A DNA stretch of 64,000 nucleotides, taken from the NCBI GenBank assembly GCA_037044955.1, contig JBAOHX010000011.1, positions 124,001 to 188,000 on the forward strand, read 5' to 3'. Within the stretch, counting starts at the first letter, position 1. Each line of letters begins with the position of its first letter. A program made the translations under genes and the position numbers. Origin of the DNA: JAJXWB01 sp037044955. GTDB lineage: Bacteria; Pseudomonadota; Alphaproteobacteria; Rhizobiales; Beijerinckiaceae. Of this stretch, positions 26,783-36,433 are shown one piece after another. Below the pieces are notes generated by a model. It searched no databases and had not been told where the DNA came from. It saw nothing but the letters and a program-made list of their open reading frames with translations.

Positions 26783-28373
26783 ATGAGCGAGATCGACCGT
26801 CGCAAGGTTCTGGGCGCCGCAGGCGCCGCCAGCCTCGCCGCCGCTTTGCCGCTCGCGCCGGCGGCGGCGGCCGAACTGAAATTCGGGCCGGCCAAGGCCT
26901 TCTCGTTCGACACGCTGAAGGCCGAGGCGGCCGCGCTCGCCAAGGTCGCCTACAAGCCGCCGTCGCAGCCCGCGCCCGAGATCATGGAGCAGCTCAACTA
27001 CGAGGAATGGGGCAAGATCCGCTACGACACCAATTCGGCGATCTATGCGACCGGGCCGCAGCAGAGCCCGGTGACTTTCTTCCACCTCGGCAAGTTCTTC
27101 CGCAAAGGCATCCAGTTTCATCTCGTCGAAGGCGGGCAGGCGCGCGAGATCCTGTACGACCAATCCTATTTCGACATGCCGGCGGATTCGCCTGCGCGAA
27201 AACTCGCCAAGGGCGTGGGTTTTGCCGGCTTCAAGATCCAGGAGCCGAAGGACGGGCCGCTCGACTGGCGCACCAACGACTGGGTCGCCTTCCTCGGCGC
27301 CTCCTATTTCCGCGCCATCGGCGAATTGCGCCAATACGGGCTTTCCGCGCGCGGAATCGCGCTGGATACATGGCAGAGCGGCCGCGAGGAGGAGTTTCCG
27401 GACTTCACGCGATTCTGGATCGGGCCCGAGGAAGGCCACAACGTGACGCTGCACGCCCTGCTCGAGGGGCCGGGGATCGTGGGCGCCTACAAGTTCGTGA
27501 TGACGCGCGACAAGGCGGTCATGATGGACGTCGATTGCCAGTTGCACCTGCGCAAGGACTACATCCGCTTCGGCGTCGCGCCGCTGACGTCGATGTACTG
27601 GTTCTCCGAGACGCACAAGGGCGACGGCGTCGACTGGCGGCCGGAGATCCACGATTCCGACGGCCTGGCCATGTGGACGGGCGACGGGCGAGCATATCTG
27701 GCGGCCGCTCAACAATGCGCCGCGCGTCATGGCCTCGGCCTTCGGCGACACCAATCCCAAGGGCTTCGGCCTGCTGCAGCGCGACCGCAACTTCGATCAT
27801 TATCTCGACGGCGTGATGTACGACCGCCGCCCGTCCGTCTGGGTCGAGCCCAAGGGCAATTGGGGCAAGGGCGCGGTGCAACTGGTCGAGATTCCGACCG
27901 ACGACGAGATCCACGACAATATCGTCGCAATGTGGGTGCCGGCCGAGCCGACGCGGCCGGGGCAGGTGTGGGATCTCGCCTACAGGCTGCACTGGAAGGC
28001 GGACGAGCCCTTTCCGACCGATCTCGCGCGCTGCGTGGCGACGCGGCTCGGCAACGGCGGCGTGCCCGGCCAGCCGCGTCCGAAGGGCGTGCGCAAGTTC
28101 ATGGTGGAATTTCTCGGCGGTCCGCTCGCCAACCTGCCGAAGGGCGTGCGGCCGAAGCCCGAACTCTGGGCGTCGCGCGGAACCTTCTCCTACGTCTTCA
28201 TGGAGGCCGTGCCGGACGACGTGCCGGGCCACTGGCGCGCGCAATTCGACCTCACCGTCGAGGGGCAGGACCCGGTGGAAATGCGGCTCTATCTCTCGGA
28301 CAACGACAAGGTGCTGAGCGAGAGCTGGCTCTACCAGTATCACCCGTTCGATTCGACGCCGCCGAAGTGGTGA
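26783..28373 (+). CDS. periplasmic glucan biosynthesis protein, MdoG/OpgD family (frameshifted here)
   Basis: About 529 residues after removing one extra G near 27688. The protein shapes osmoregulated periplasmic glucans. A twin-arginine-type signal (DRRKVLGAAGAASLAAALPL) suggests Tat export, which in E. coli marks OpgD and not OpgG. The domain begins FSFDTLKAEAAALAKVAYKP and contains FFHLGKFFRKGIQFHLV, RAIGELRQYGLSARGIALD and YWFSETHKGDGVDWRPEIHD. The frame breaks at MWTGDG and resumes as PRVMASAFGDTNPKGFGLLQ, then RDRNFDHYLD. No glucan synthase gene (opgH) is nearby. Confidence 0.87.
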
Positions 28374-28431
28374 GGCGCCGGGCGTAAAGGCCGCATCGCG
28401 CGCGCTGGCGTTTCTGCGCTAAGCTCGCGCG

Positions 28432-29661
28432 ATGAGCATGCTTCCTTCCTCCATCGACGTCGCCATCGTCGGCGCCGGCGCGGCCGGCATAGCCGCCGCC
28501 ACGCGCCTGAAACAGGCCGGCGTGTCCGCTGTCATGATCGAGGCGCGCGACCGCGTCGGCGGGCGGGCGCATACGATTCCGGCTGCCGGCGACGTGATCG
28601 ACCTCGGCTGCGAATGGCTGCATTCGGCCGACAAGAACGTGCTGGTGAAGGTCGCCGAGGAACATGGTTTCACGGTCGACAGGGGAACGCCCGGCTGGAG
28701 CGGCCCGGCGTCCGTCGGCCTGCCGAGCCGCGACCACGCCGACTATCGCAAGGCGATGGAAGACTTCTTCGACGCGGTGGAGGAGGCGGCCGCGACCGGT
28801 CGCGATCGCGCAGCGTCGGACCTGCTGCCGAAGAACAGCCGCTGGACCATGCTGCTGCGCGCGGTCGCCACCTATTACAGCGGCACGGAGCTGGAAAACA
28901 TTTCGATCATCGACTTCGACAATTACGAGGACACGCGCATCAACTGGACGATCCGCGAAGGCTATGGCGCGATGATAACGGGCGCGGCGAAGGGCCTGCC
29001 CGTCGTGTTCGATTGCGCGGTCTCACGCATCGATCATTCCGGCAGACAAGTGAAGCTCGAGACGCGACGCGGGACGGTCGAGGCGAAGGCCGCGATCGTC
29101 TGCGTGCCGACGCCGCTGATCGCCGAAGGGACGATCCGCTTCGACCCGGCGCTGCCCGACAAGATTGCGGCCGCCGCCGGCCTGCCGCTCGGCGTCGCCA
29201 ACAAGATCTTTTTCGAGATCGACGGCGAGTTTTCTTATCCGCGCGGCCATTTCTACGGCGCGACGGATCGTGTCGAGACGATCAGCTTCGACCTGTTTCC
29301 GCGCGGGCGAAAAATGTTGTCGGGCTTCGTCGGCGGCGCCTTTGCGGTCGAACTCGAAAAGGGCGGGCCGGCCGCCGCCGAGGCGGAGGCGCGACGTCAG
29401 ATCGCCGCCATGCTCGGCGCGGACGCCAACAAGCATCTGCGCTTCATGCGCACGACGGCCTGGCGTTCCGACCCGTTCGCACGCGGCGGCTATTCGTCCG
29501 CGCTGCCGGGCCATGCCGGCGATCGCGCGATATTGGCGAAGCCCGTCGACGGTCGCCTGTTCTTCGCAGGGGAAGCCTGTTCGAAAATCCATTTCTCGAC
29601 GACGCACGGCGCGTGGGAAACGGGGCTGAAGGCGGCGGAAGATTATTTGAAGGCGCGCTAG
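28432..29661 (+). CDS. FAD-dependent amine oxidase family protein
   Basis: A 409-residue flavoprotein. The Rossmann motif VAIVGAGAAGIAAATRL (GxGxxG, residues 11-16 region) and the following EARDRVGGRAHT bind FAD. The C-terminal FAD motif is RLFFAGEACSKIHFSTTHGA followed by WETGLKAAEDYL, as in monoamine and polyamine oxidases. The substrate is probably an amine, but nothing in the context names it. It converges with the acyl-CoA dehydrogenase gene across a short hairpin repeat. Confidence 0.86.
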   Translation: MSMLPSSIDVAIVGAGAAGIAAATRLKQAGVSAVMIEARDRVGGRAHTIPAAGDVIDLGCEWLHSADKNVLVKVAEEHGFTVDRGTPGWSGPASVGLPSRDHADYRKAMEDFFDAVEEAAATGRDRAASDLLPKNSRWTMLLRAVATYYSGTELENISIIDFDNYEDTRINWTIREGYGAMITGAAKGLPVVFDCAVSRIDHSGRQVKLETRRGTVEAKAAIVCVPTPLIAEGTIRFDPALPDKIAAAAGLPLGVANKIFFEIDGEFSYPRGHFYGATDRVETISFDLFPRGRKMLSGFVGGAFAVELEKGGPAAAEAEARRQIAAMLGADANKHLRFMRTTAWRSDPFARGGYSSALPGHAGDRAILAKPVDGRLFFAGEACSKIHFSTTHGAWETGLKAAEDYLKAR

Positions 29662-29690
29662 CTCCCTCTCCCCGCTCGCGGGGAGAAGGG
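29662..29690. repeat. short CTCTCCCC hairpin repeat between convergent genes
   Basis: CTCCCTCTCCCCGCTCGCGG followed by GGAGAAGGG folds as CTCTCCCCG / CGGGGAGA. It has the same character as the 24941-25092 block and lies exactly between the two convergent stops, so it may act as a transcription stop for both. Confidence 0.6.
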
Positions 29691-29698
29691 AATGCCCC

Positions 29699-30907
<1,209 letters not shown>

Positions 30908-30993
30908 GGGCGTGTCGTCCCTCGGAAATTTATTGTCGAATGATATTGTCCTACATTTCTTGTTCCAAGTCCATCCCCGGCCTTGCTGCATTG

Positions 30994-31016
30994 GAAATGT
31001 AACATTATAACATATC
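30994..31016. promoter_or_regulatory. Zur-binding site
   Basis: GAAATGTAACATTATAACAT followed by ATC, a 23-base imperfect palindrome. Compared with the proteobacterial Zur consensus GAAATGTTATAN TATAACATTTC, it differs at only three of the 22 defined positions. It lies 24 bases before the start of the His-rich protein that opens the znu operon and about 87 bases from the divergent acyl-CoA dehydrogenase start. Zinc-bound Zur would repress the operon here. Confidence 0.85.
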
Positions 31017-31039
31017 GCGGAAGCGGAGCCGGCGCGGAC

Positions 31040-31261
31040 ATGGGCCACAACGAACAGCACAGCCACGATCATCGACACGATCATGAGCACGGTCACGCGC
31101 GCGGCGAGGCAGGCCGCGATCATCACGGCCATGCGCACGACCCTGCGGCCGTCGTCGCGCCGGGCCTGTCATTGCTGCGGATGTCCGCGCTCGACCGGCT
31201 TCTGGGCGCGGCCCTTCTGTCGGGGCTGATCTGGCTCGGCGTGAAATGGGCCGTCTCGTGA
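31040..31261 (+). CDS. His-rich small membrane protein of the zinc operon
   Basis: A 73-residue protein. Residues 1-33 contain 12 histidines mixed with Asp and Glu, in runs such as HSHDHRHDHEHGH, and look like a metal-binding segment. Residues 50-70 form one hydrophobic helix (LDRLLGAALLSGLIWLGVKW). The start at 31040 is the first ATG after the Zur box; GGAG lies about 10 bases upstream. Its stop overlaps the znuC start, so it is translationally coupled. I infer a zinc-binding accessory at the inner membrane, perhaps handing metal to ZnuCB or buffering it. I recognise no named family. Confidence 0.75.
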   Translation: MGHNEQHSHDHRHDHEHGHARGEAGRDHHGHAHDPAAVVAPGLSLLRMSALDRLLGAALLSGLIWLGVKWAVS

Positions 31262-31998
31262 CGAGCGCGCTGGCGCTTCAGGACGTCACGCTCGGCTATG
31301 ACGGGCACCCGGCCGTGCACCACCTGACCGGGCGTTTCGAGGCCGGGTCGCTGACGGCGATCTGCGGCCCGAACGGGGCGGGCAAATCGACGCTCATCAA
31401 GGGGCTGGTCGGCGCGCTGGCGCCGCTCGGCGGAAGAATCGACCGCGGCGGGCTCGATACGCGCGCCATCGGCTATCTGCCGCAGGCCGCCGAGATCGAC
31501 CGCAGCTTTCCCATCGACGTCTTCGATTTCGTCGCGCTGGGGCGCGTGCGGCGGGCAGGCCTGTTCGGCCGCATCGGCGCCGACGACCGCCGCGCGGTGG
31601 CCGAAGCCATAGCCGCCGTGGGGCTCGAAGGTTTCGAGGCCCGGCAGATCGGCGCGCTGTCGGGCGGGCAGACGCAGCGCATGTTGTTTGCGCGCCTCAT
31701 GCTGCAGGGCGCCGGCGTGATCCTGCTCGACGAGCCCTTCGCCGCCGTCGACGAACGCACGACCGGCGATCTCGTCGGCCTGATCGAACGCTGGCATGGG
31801 GAAGGTCGCACGATCCTCGCCGTGCTGCACGACTACGCGCTGGTGCGCGCGCATTTTCCCGAGGCGCTGCTGCTGGCGCGCGAATGCGTGGCCTGGGGGC
31901 CGACGCGCGACGCGCTGTCGCCGGAAAGACTCGCTGAGGCGCGGCGCATGAGCGAGGCCTTCGACCATCATGCGGCGGCCTGCGGGCGGGCGGCGTGA
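31246..31998 (+). CDS. znuC: zinc ABC transporter ATP-binding protein
   Basis: A 250-residue ABC ATPase: Walker A GPNGAGKST, signature LSGGQTQR, Walker B GVILLDEPFAAVD, switch His in AVLHDY. Together with the permease and binding protein downstream it forms a metal-uptake system of the Znu/Mnt (cluster 9) type; the Zur box and COG0523 gene point to zinc. The ATG at 31246 lies inside the preceding gene; a GTG at 31258 overlapping its stop (GTGA) is an equally plausible coupled start. A palindromic repeat separates it from znuB. Confidence 0.9.
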   Translation: MGRLVTSALALQDVTLGYDGHPAVHHLTGRFEAGSLTAICGPNGAGKSTLIKGLVGALAPLGGRIDRGGLDTRAIGYLPQAAEIDRSFPIDVFDFVALGRVRRAGLFGRIGADDRRAVAEAIAAVGLEGFEARQIGALSGGQTQRMLFARLMLQGAGVILLDEPFAAVDERTTGDLVGLIERWHGEGRTILAVLHDYALVRAHFPEALLLARECVAWGPTRDALSPERLAEARRMSEAFDHHAAACGRAA

Positions 31999-32012
31999 TG
32001 GGCGCCGACATT

Positions 32013-32141
32013 GTCATGCCCGCGAAGGCGGGCATCCAGAGGCCGCGTGGCGGGGTTTGGTCGTATCTTCCCCCTCCCCCGCCGGGGGGGAGGGAATTCG
32101 ACCCGTGGCCCGCTCTGGATCCCCGCTTTCGCGGGGATGAC
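32013..32141. repeat. paired palindromic intergenic repeat, GTCATTCCCG family, copy 2, inside the zinc operon
   Basis: Left arm GTCATGCCCGCGAAGGCGGG, right arm CTGGATCCCCGCTTTCGCGG ending GGATGAC, inverted with respect to each other. Nested between them is a separate hairpin, CCCCCTCCCC / GGGGGGAGGG near 32068-32093. The unit interrupts the otherwise tight znuC-znuB junction and could lower or stabilise expression of the downstream genes. Confidence 0.8.
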
Positions 32142-32152
32142 AGGGGCCGGTG

Positions 32153-33019
32153 ATGTACGATCTCCTCGTCGCTCCCTTCGCCGATTTCGAATTCATGCGC
32201 CGCGCGCTGGTCGGCGCCTTCGCGCTCGCCGTCGCCGGCGCGCCGCTCGGCGTTTTTCTCATCCTGCGGCGCATGGCGCTGTCCGGCGACGCCATTGCGC
32301 ACGCCATCCTGCCGGGCGCGGCGGTCGGCTATCTCGTCGCGGGCCTGTCCGCGCCGGCGATGACGCTCGGCGGACTGGCGGCCGGCGTCGTTGTCGCGCT
32401 CGGCGCGGGCGTCGTGGCGCGCGCCACCCTGTTGCGCGAGGACGCCTCGCTTGCCGGCCTCTACCTCGTGTCGCTCGCGCTCGGCGTCACGCTCGTGTCG
32501 CTGCGCGGCTCGAACATCGATCTGCTGCACGTGCTGTTCGGCAACGTTCTGGCGCTCGACGACACGACGCTCGTCCTGCTCGCCGCCATCGCCACCGTCA
32601 CGTTGCTGGGACTGGCGGCGCTGTTCCGCCCGCTCGTGATGGAGACGCTCGATCCCGCCTTCACGCAGGCGACGACGCGCGCCGGCGCGGTCACGCAGCT
32701 CGCCTTTCTCGCGCTGCTGGTGCTCAATCTCGTCGCGGGATTTCAGGCGCTCGGCACGCTGATGTCGGTCGGCCTGATGATGCTGCCCGCGCTCGCCGCA
32801 AGGCTGTGGACGCAGAAGCTCGACGCGGCGATCGCGCTCGCCGCCGTGTTCGGCGTCGCGTCCGCCTATGTCGGGCTTGTCGCCTCCTATGCGCTCTCCT
32901 TGCCGTCCGGTCCGGCCATCGTGCTGGCGGCGGGCGGCGTCTATTTCGTTTCGCTGATCTTCGGCCGCGCCGGCGGCGCGCTGCGCCAATGGCCGAAGCG
33001 GCGGCATCTGGAGGCGTGA
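32153..33019 (+). CDS. znuB: zinc ABC transporter permease
   Basis: A 288-residue membrane protein with eight or nine helices, of the ABC-3 family. Family features are FLILRRMALSGDAIAHAILP near the N-terminus (the conserved LxGxAxSH-like region), GSNIDLLHVLFGNVLAL in the middle, and GTLMSVGLMMLPALAARL, the conserved cytoplasmic coupling region. A GTG directly before the ATG (32150) is an alternative start. It lies between znuC and the binding-protein gene, which begins three bases later. Confidence 0.9.
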   Translation: MYDLLVAPFADFEFMRRALVGAFALAVAGAPLGVFLILRRMALSGDAIAHAILPGAAVGYLVAGLSAPAMTLGGLAAGVVVALGAGVVARATLLREDASLAGLYLVSLALGVTLVSLRGSNIDLLHVLFGNVLALDDTTLVLLAAIATVTLLGLAALFRPLVMETLDPAFTQATTRAGAVTQLAFLALLVLNLVAGFQALGTLMSVGLMMLPALAARLWTQKLDAAIALAAVFGVASAYVGLVASYALSLPSGPAIVLAAGGVYFVSLIFGRAGGALRQWPKRRHLEA

Positions 33020-33021
33020 GC

Positions 33022-33927
33022 ATGTTCAGCCGACGCAGCGTTCTCGCTATCGCCGCTTTCTGCGTCGCGGCCGCCGCCGCCGCGCAGGCGCAGACGGCGA
33101 AAATCCCCGTCGTCGCCACCTTCACCATCCTCGCCGATCTCGTGCGGCAGGTCGGCGGCGGGCGCGTGGAGGTCGTTTCGCTCGTCGGTCCGAACGGCGA
33201 CGTGCACGCCTACGATCCCTCGCCCGCCGACAGCCGCAAGGTCGCGGGCGCGAAACTGGTGGTCGAGAACGGGCTGCATCTGGAAGGCTGGATCAGCCGT
33301 CTCGCCAAGGCTTCCGCGACGAAGGCGCGGATCGTGATCGCGTCGGACGGCGCCGCGCCGCGCAAGGACATGACGAACAAGGAATTCGCCGAGCACGGCG
33401 GGACCGATCCGCATGCCTGGCAGAATGTGGCGAATGCGAAAATCTACGTCGCCAACATCCGCGACGGCCTGATCGCGGTCGATCCGGCCGGCAGGGCTGA
33501 ATACGAGACCAATGCACGAGCCTATCTGGAAAATCTCGATGCGCTGGACGCCGAGGCCCGCGCAGCGATCGCGAAAATCCCTGCCGAGCGGCGCCGCATC
33601 GTCACCACGCATGACGCCTTCGGCTATTTCGGGCAGGCCTATGGGCTGACGCTGGCCGCGCCGGCCGGCGTCTCGACCGAAAGCGGGGTTTCTGCGCGGG
33701 ACATGGCCAGGATCATCGCCCAGATCAAAAAGGACCGCTTTCCGGCGGTCTTTCTCGAAAATGTGAGCGATGCCAGGCTCATGGACCAGATCGCCCGGGA
33801 AACCGGGGCGAAGATCGGCGGGACGCTCTATTCGGACTCGCTTTCCGCTCCCGAGGGGCCGGCGGGGACTTACATCGACATGGTCAGACACAATATAAGC
33901 GAGCTGACCAAGGCGCTGGCGCCCTGA
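33022..33927 (+). CDS. znuA: zinc ABC transporter substrate-binding protein
   Basis: A 301-residue cluster-9 binding protein with a signal peptide (MFSRRSVLAIAAFCVAAAAA). Likely metal ligands are His62 (GDVHAYDP), His131 (DPHAW), His197 (THDAFGYF) and Asp272 (YSDSLS), the usual His3-Asp set. The long His-rich loop of E. coli ZnuA is reduced to a short stretch (NKEFAEHGG), so by the protein alone manganese would also be possible; the Zur box decides for zinc. GAGGCGTGAGC precedes the ATG. Confidence 0.9.
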   Translation: MFSRRSVLAIAAFCVAAAAAAQAQTAKIPVVATFTILADLVRQVGGGRVEVVSLVGPNGDVHAYDPSPADSRKVAGAKLVVENGLHLEGWISRLAKASATKARIVIASDGAAPRKDMTNKEFAEHGGTDPHAWQNVANAKIYVANIRDGLIAVDPAGRAEYETNARAYLENLDALDAEARAAIAKIPAERRRIVTTHDAFGYFGQAYGLTLAAPAGVSTESGVSARDMARIIAQIKKDRFPAVFLENVSDARLMDQIARETGAKIGGTLYSDSLSAPEGPAGTYIDMVRHNISELTKALAP

Positions 33928-33951
33928 GGCGCGCCCTTCGCGGAGTTCTAA

Positions 33952-35052
33952 ATGTCCGACAAGATTCCCGTTACCGTGCTCACCGGCTATCTCGGCGCCG
34001 GCAAGACGACGCTGCTCAACCGCATCCTCTCCGAGCCGCACGGCAAGAAATACGCCGTGATCGTCAACGAGTTCGGCGAGATCGGCATCGACAACGATCT
34101 CGTCGTCGGCGCGGACGAGGAAGTGTTCGAGATGAACAACGGCTGCATCTGCTGCACCGTGCGCGGCGATCTCATCCGCATTCTCGAAGGGCTGATGCGC
34201 CGCAAGGGCAAGTTCGACGCGATCATCGTCGAGACGACCGGCCTCGCCGACCCCGCGCCCGTCGCGCAGACCTTCTTCGTCGATCAGGACGTGCAGGACG
34301 CGGCCCGCCTCGACGCGGTGGTGACGGTGGCCGACGCCAAATGGCTGGCGGCGCGGCTGAAGGACGCGCCCGAAGCCAAGAACCAGATCGCCTTCGCCGA
34401 CGTCATCATCATCAACAAGACCGACCTCGTGAGCGCGGACGAGCTGCGCGAGGTCGAGGCGCGCATTCGCGGCATCAACCCCTACGCCAAGCTCCATCGT
34501 TCCGTGAAGGCGAACGTGCCGCTCGAAGCGGTGCTCGGCAGGAACGCTTTCGATCTCGACCGCATCCTGGAAATCGAGCCGGCCTTCCTCGATGCGGACG
34601 ATCACGATCATGCGCACGACCACGATCATGCGCACGACCACCACCACCACGATCACGACTGCGGGCCGGATTGCGGGCACGATCACCATCATCATGACCA
34701 CGATCATCATCACGATCACGGCCACGCGCATGGCGGACTGAAAGTCTATCACGACGAGCACATGCAATCGCTGTCGCTGACCATCGACGGCGAGGTCGAT
34801 CCCAACAAGTTCATGCCGTGGGTCAACGAACTCGTGCAGCGCGAGGGGCCGAGCATCCTGCGCTCCAAGGGCATTCTCGCGCTGAAGGGGGAAGACAAGC
34901 GCTTCGTCTTCCAGGGCGTGCACATGATCCTCGACGGCGATCTGCAGCGCGACTGGAGGCCGGACGAAAAGCGCGTCAGCCGCATCGTCTTCATCGGCCG
35001 CGACCTCAAGGAAGACGAGATACGCGAGGGTTTCATGCGCTGCGCGGCCTGA
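33952..35052 (+). CDS. COG0523 (CobW/ZNG) GTPase with His-rich loop, zinc metallochaperone
   Basis: A 366-residue G3E GTPase. The P-loop is GYLGAGKT (residues 12-19), the metal motif CxCC is Cys65-Cys67-Cys68 in NGCICC, and the guanine motif is NKTD (155-158). Residues 218-260 are almost only His and Asp, with a Cys pair (DCGPDCGHD), a strong metal-binding tether before the C-terminal CobW domain (LSLTIDGEVDPNKFMPWVNE). It follows znuA by 24 bases, as the final gene of the zinc operon, so a role in delivering zinc to target proteins under limitation is likely. Cobalamin genes are absent, so CobW proper is unlikely. Confidence 0.9.
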   Translation: MSDKIPVTVLTGYLGAGKTTLLNRILSEPHGKKYAVIVNEFGEIGIDNDLVVGADEEVFEMNNGCICCTVRGDLIRILEGLMRRKGKFDAIIVETTGLADPAPVAQTFFVDQDVQDAARLDAVVTVADAKWLAARLKDAPEAKNQIAFADVIIINKTDLVSADELREVEARIRGINPYAKLHRSVKANVPLEAVLGRNAFDLDRILEIEPAFLDADDHDHAHDHDHAHDHHHHDHDCGPDCGHDHHHHDHDHHHDHGHAHGGLKVYHDEHMQSLSLTIDGEVDPNKFMPWVNELVQREGPSILRSKGILALKGEDKRFVFQGVHMILDGDLQRDWRPDEKRVSRIVFIGRDLKEDEIREGFMRCAA

Positions 35053-35181
35053 CGCGGCGCGCATGTGCGCTTGCGCACGCCGCGCGCGCAAGCGTCACAA
35101 TTCCGACGGCATCGCGACCTGGAATTGTCGGCAGGCAGCAGGTTTTCGCTGTGTGGGGCGGGCATTTTCGGGGTCGATCGC

Positions 35182-35883
35182 TTGGGATCGTTCAAGCCGC
35201 GGCGTAGCGCCGCCGCACAGGCGGCGGATATTCTGGCCGCCCATCCTCTGTTTTGCGGGGCGGACGCCGCGACGCTGTCGCGAACGCTCAGGTTCGCGCG
35301 CCTGATCAATGTCGCGAAAGGCGAGACCTTGTTCCGGAAGGGCGATCCCGGCGGATCGCTGATGGTGATCGTCGAGGGCGCGATCAGGATCACGTCCATG
35401 TCGCCGAATGGACGCGAACTCCTGTTCAATCTGGTTGGCGGCGGCGAAATGCTGGGCGAAATCGCCGTCCTGGACGGCGGCCCGCGCACGGCGGAGGCCG
35501 TCGCGCAGAGCGATTGCCTGCTCGCGGTCATCGAACGGCGCGACCTTCTCGCGCTCGTGGCGGCGAGCCCCGAAGCGGCGCTCTATCTCATCAATTGTTT
35601 GTGCAAGCGCCTGCGTTTCGTCACCGACCATCTCGAGGGCGTGATGTTTCTCGACGTCGAGGCGCGGCTCGCGCGCGCCTTGCGCCGCATGGGCGGCGAC
35701 CAGGACAAGATGAAGCTGACGCAGCGCGATCTCGGGCAATCCATCGGCATGTCGCGCGAGACCGTCAACCAGGTGCTCGGAGACTGGCGTTGCAGGCGCA
35801 TCGTCCGGATCGAGAAGGGCGCGATCGAAATCCTCGATCGGGAGGGGTTCGATCGATTGTGCGCTGGCGCACGGCCCGCTTGA
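35182..35883 (+). CDS. Crp/Fnr family transcriptional regulator
   Basis: About 233 residues from a TTG at 35182; the start is uncertain because the frame stays open to 35065 and no ATG is available. The cyclic-nucleotide fold runs from AAHPLFCGADAATLSRTLRF through GETLFRKGDPGGSLMVIVEG and GEMLGEIAVLDGGPRTAEA. The winged helix contains KLTQRDLGQSIGMSRETVNQ, a complete recognition helix. No FNR-type cysteine cluster is present, so it is Crp-like or of unknown ligand. It follows the zinc operon on the same strand but with a wide gap. Confidence 0.83.
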   Translation: MGSFKPRRSAAAQAADILAAHPLFCGADAATLSRTLRFARLINVAKGETLFRKGDPGGSLMVIVEGAIRITSMSPNGRELLFNLVGGGEMLGEIAVLDGGPRTAEAVAQSDCLLAVIERRDLLALVAASPEAALYLINCLCKRLRFVTDHLEGVMFLDVEARLARALRRMGGDQDKMKLTQRDLGQSIGMSRETVNQVLGDWRCRRIVRIEKGAIEILDREGFDRLCAGARPA

Positions 35884-35982
35884 GCATGGGCGCGCATGTT
35901 GGCTCGCCAACATCGCGCCACGCGGCGAGCGGCTATTCTCCCGGTGAAGCCCTCGAGGGGCTTCGCAGAAGGGAGTTCAGCC

Positions 35983-36222
35983 ATGCGACACCTTGCTTCA
36001 CTGCTGGTTGCGGCAGCTTTGCTCAACGTCACGCCTACTGCAGCGCTCGACCATGCGCGCGATCGCCAAAGGGTCGAAGCCGCTCCGACGGACCGGCTCG
36101 ATTTCGAAGGCAACAAGCCGGTCTTCGCGGAGGCCGACGCCGCCGGCGGGTCCGCCGTGTTCATCATGGCGGACTACAGCCAGCCCGAGGGCTGGAGCAC
36201 CCAACTGCCGCCCGGCGCGTGA
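35983..36222 (+). CDS. small secreted hypothetical protein (79 aa)
   Basis: A 79-residue protein from an ATG at 35983 with GGGAG eight bases before it. Residues 1-22 are a signal peptide (MRHLASLLVAAALLNVTPTA). The mature part is acidic, with no cysteine, and contains FIMADYSQPEGWSTQLPPGA at the end. A hairpin GAAGCCC / GGGCTTC at 35946-35964 lies just ahead of it. I recognise no family. Its short intact frame, good ribosome site and clear signal make it likely to be real. Confidence 0.55.
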   Translation: MRHLASLLVAAALLNVTPTAALDHARDRQRVEAAPTDRLDFEGNKPVFAEADAAGGSAVFIMADYSQPEGWSTQLPPGA

Positions 36223-36263
36223 CACCGGGCTTGCGGCGCCTTTCTCGCGCCGCGCGTGACCTT

Positions 36264-36361
36264 GAGCGCGTCAGGCTTTCACGGAACCGCGCGACGCGCT
36301 CCTTCTCCTGATTCCAGGCGCATGTCCTTGCCGCAGGAATTGCAACTCTTGCGGGATATGC
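36264..36361. repeat. 98-bp two-hairpin intergenic element, copy B
   Basis: Same layout as 25560-25657: stem GAGCGCGTC / GACGCGCTC, variable spacer, then GCATGTCC ... GGATATGC with TTGCCGCA and TTGCGG inside. Terminal 9-mers and the 3' 14 bases are identical to copy A, while loops and spacer differ; total length is the same. It lies between the small secreted protein and the WD40 gene. Confidence 0.78.
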
Positions 36362-36368
36362 CCTGGCC

Positions 36369-36414
36369 AGCGGCAGGCGGAGCCTCCTGCCTGCCGCTCG
36401 CGCGATCGCGCGAG
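36369..36414. other. strong hairpin and 18-base palindrome ahead of the WD40 gene
   Basis: AGCGGCAGGC (36369-36378) pairs with GCCTGCCGCT (36389-36398) in a ten-base perfect stem, followed at once by the perfect palindrome CTCGCGCGATCGCGCGAG (36397-36414). No T-run follows, so a simple terminator is unlikely. It lies 20 bases before the WD40 start, and could affect translation or be a binding site. Confidence 0.5.
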
Positions 36415-36433
36415 AGCGGCTACAACCCTGCCC

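Noticed and set aside
30936..30957. A second Zur-like palindrome near the acyl-CoA dehydrogenase start
   Set aside because: GAATGATAT...CCTACATTTC matches only one half well and is one base short of the Zur spacing.
34606..34730. Short tandem repeats that might suggest a CRISPR or microsatellite locus
   Set aside because: They encode the His/Asp tract of the GTPase in frame; there are no spacers or cas genes.
32941..35091. 716-residue open frame on the minus strand
   Set aside because: It is antisense to znuA and the COG0523 GTPase, which have complete motifs; high GC creates long empty frames.
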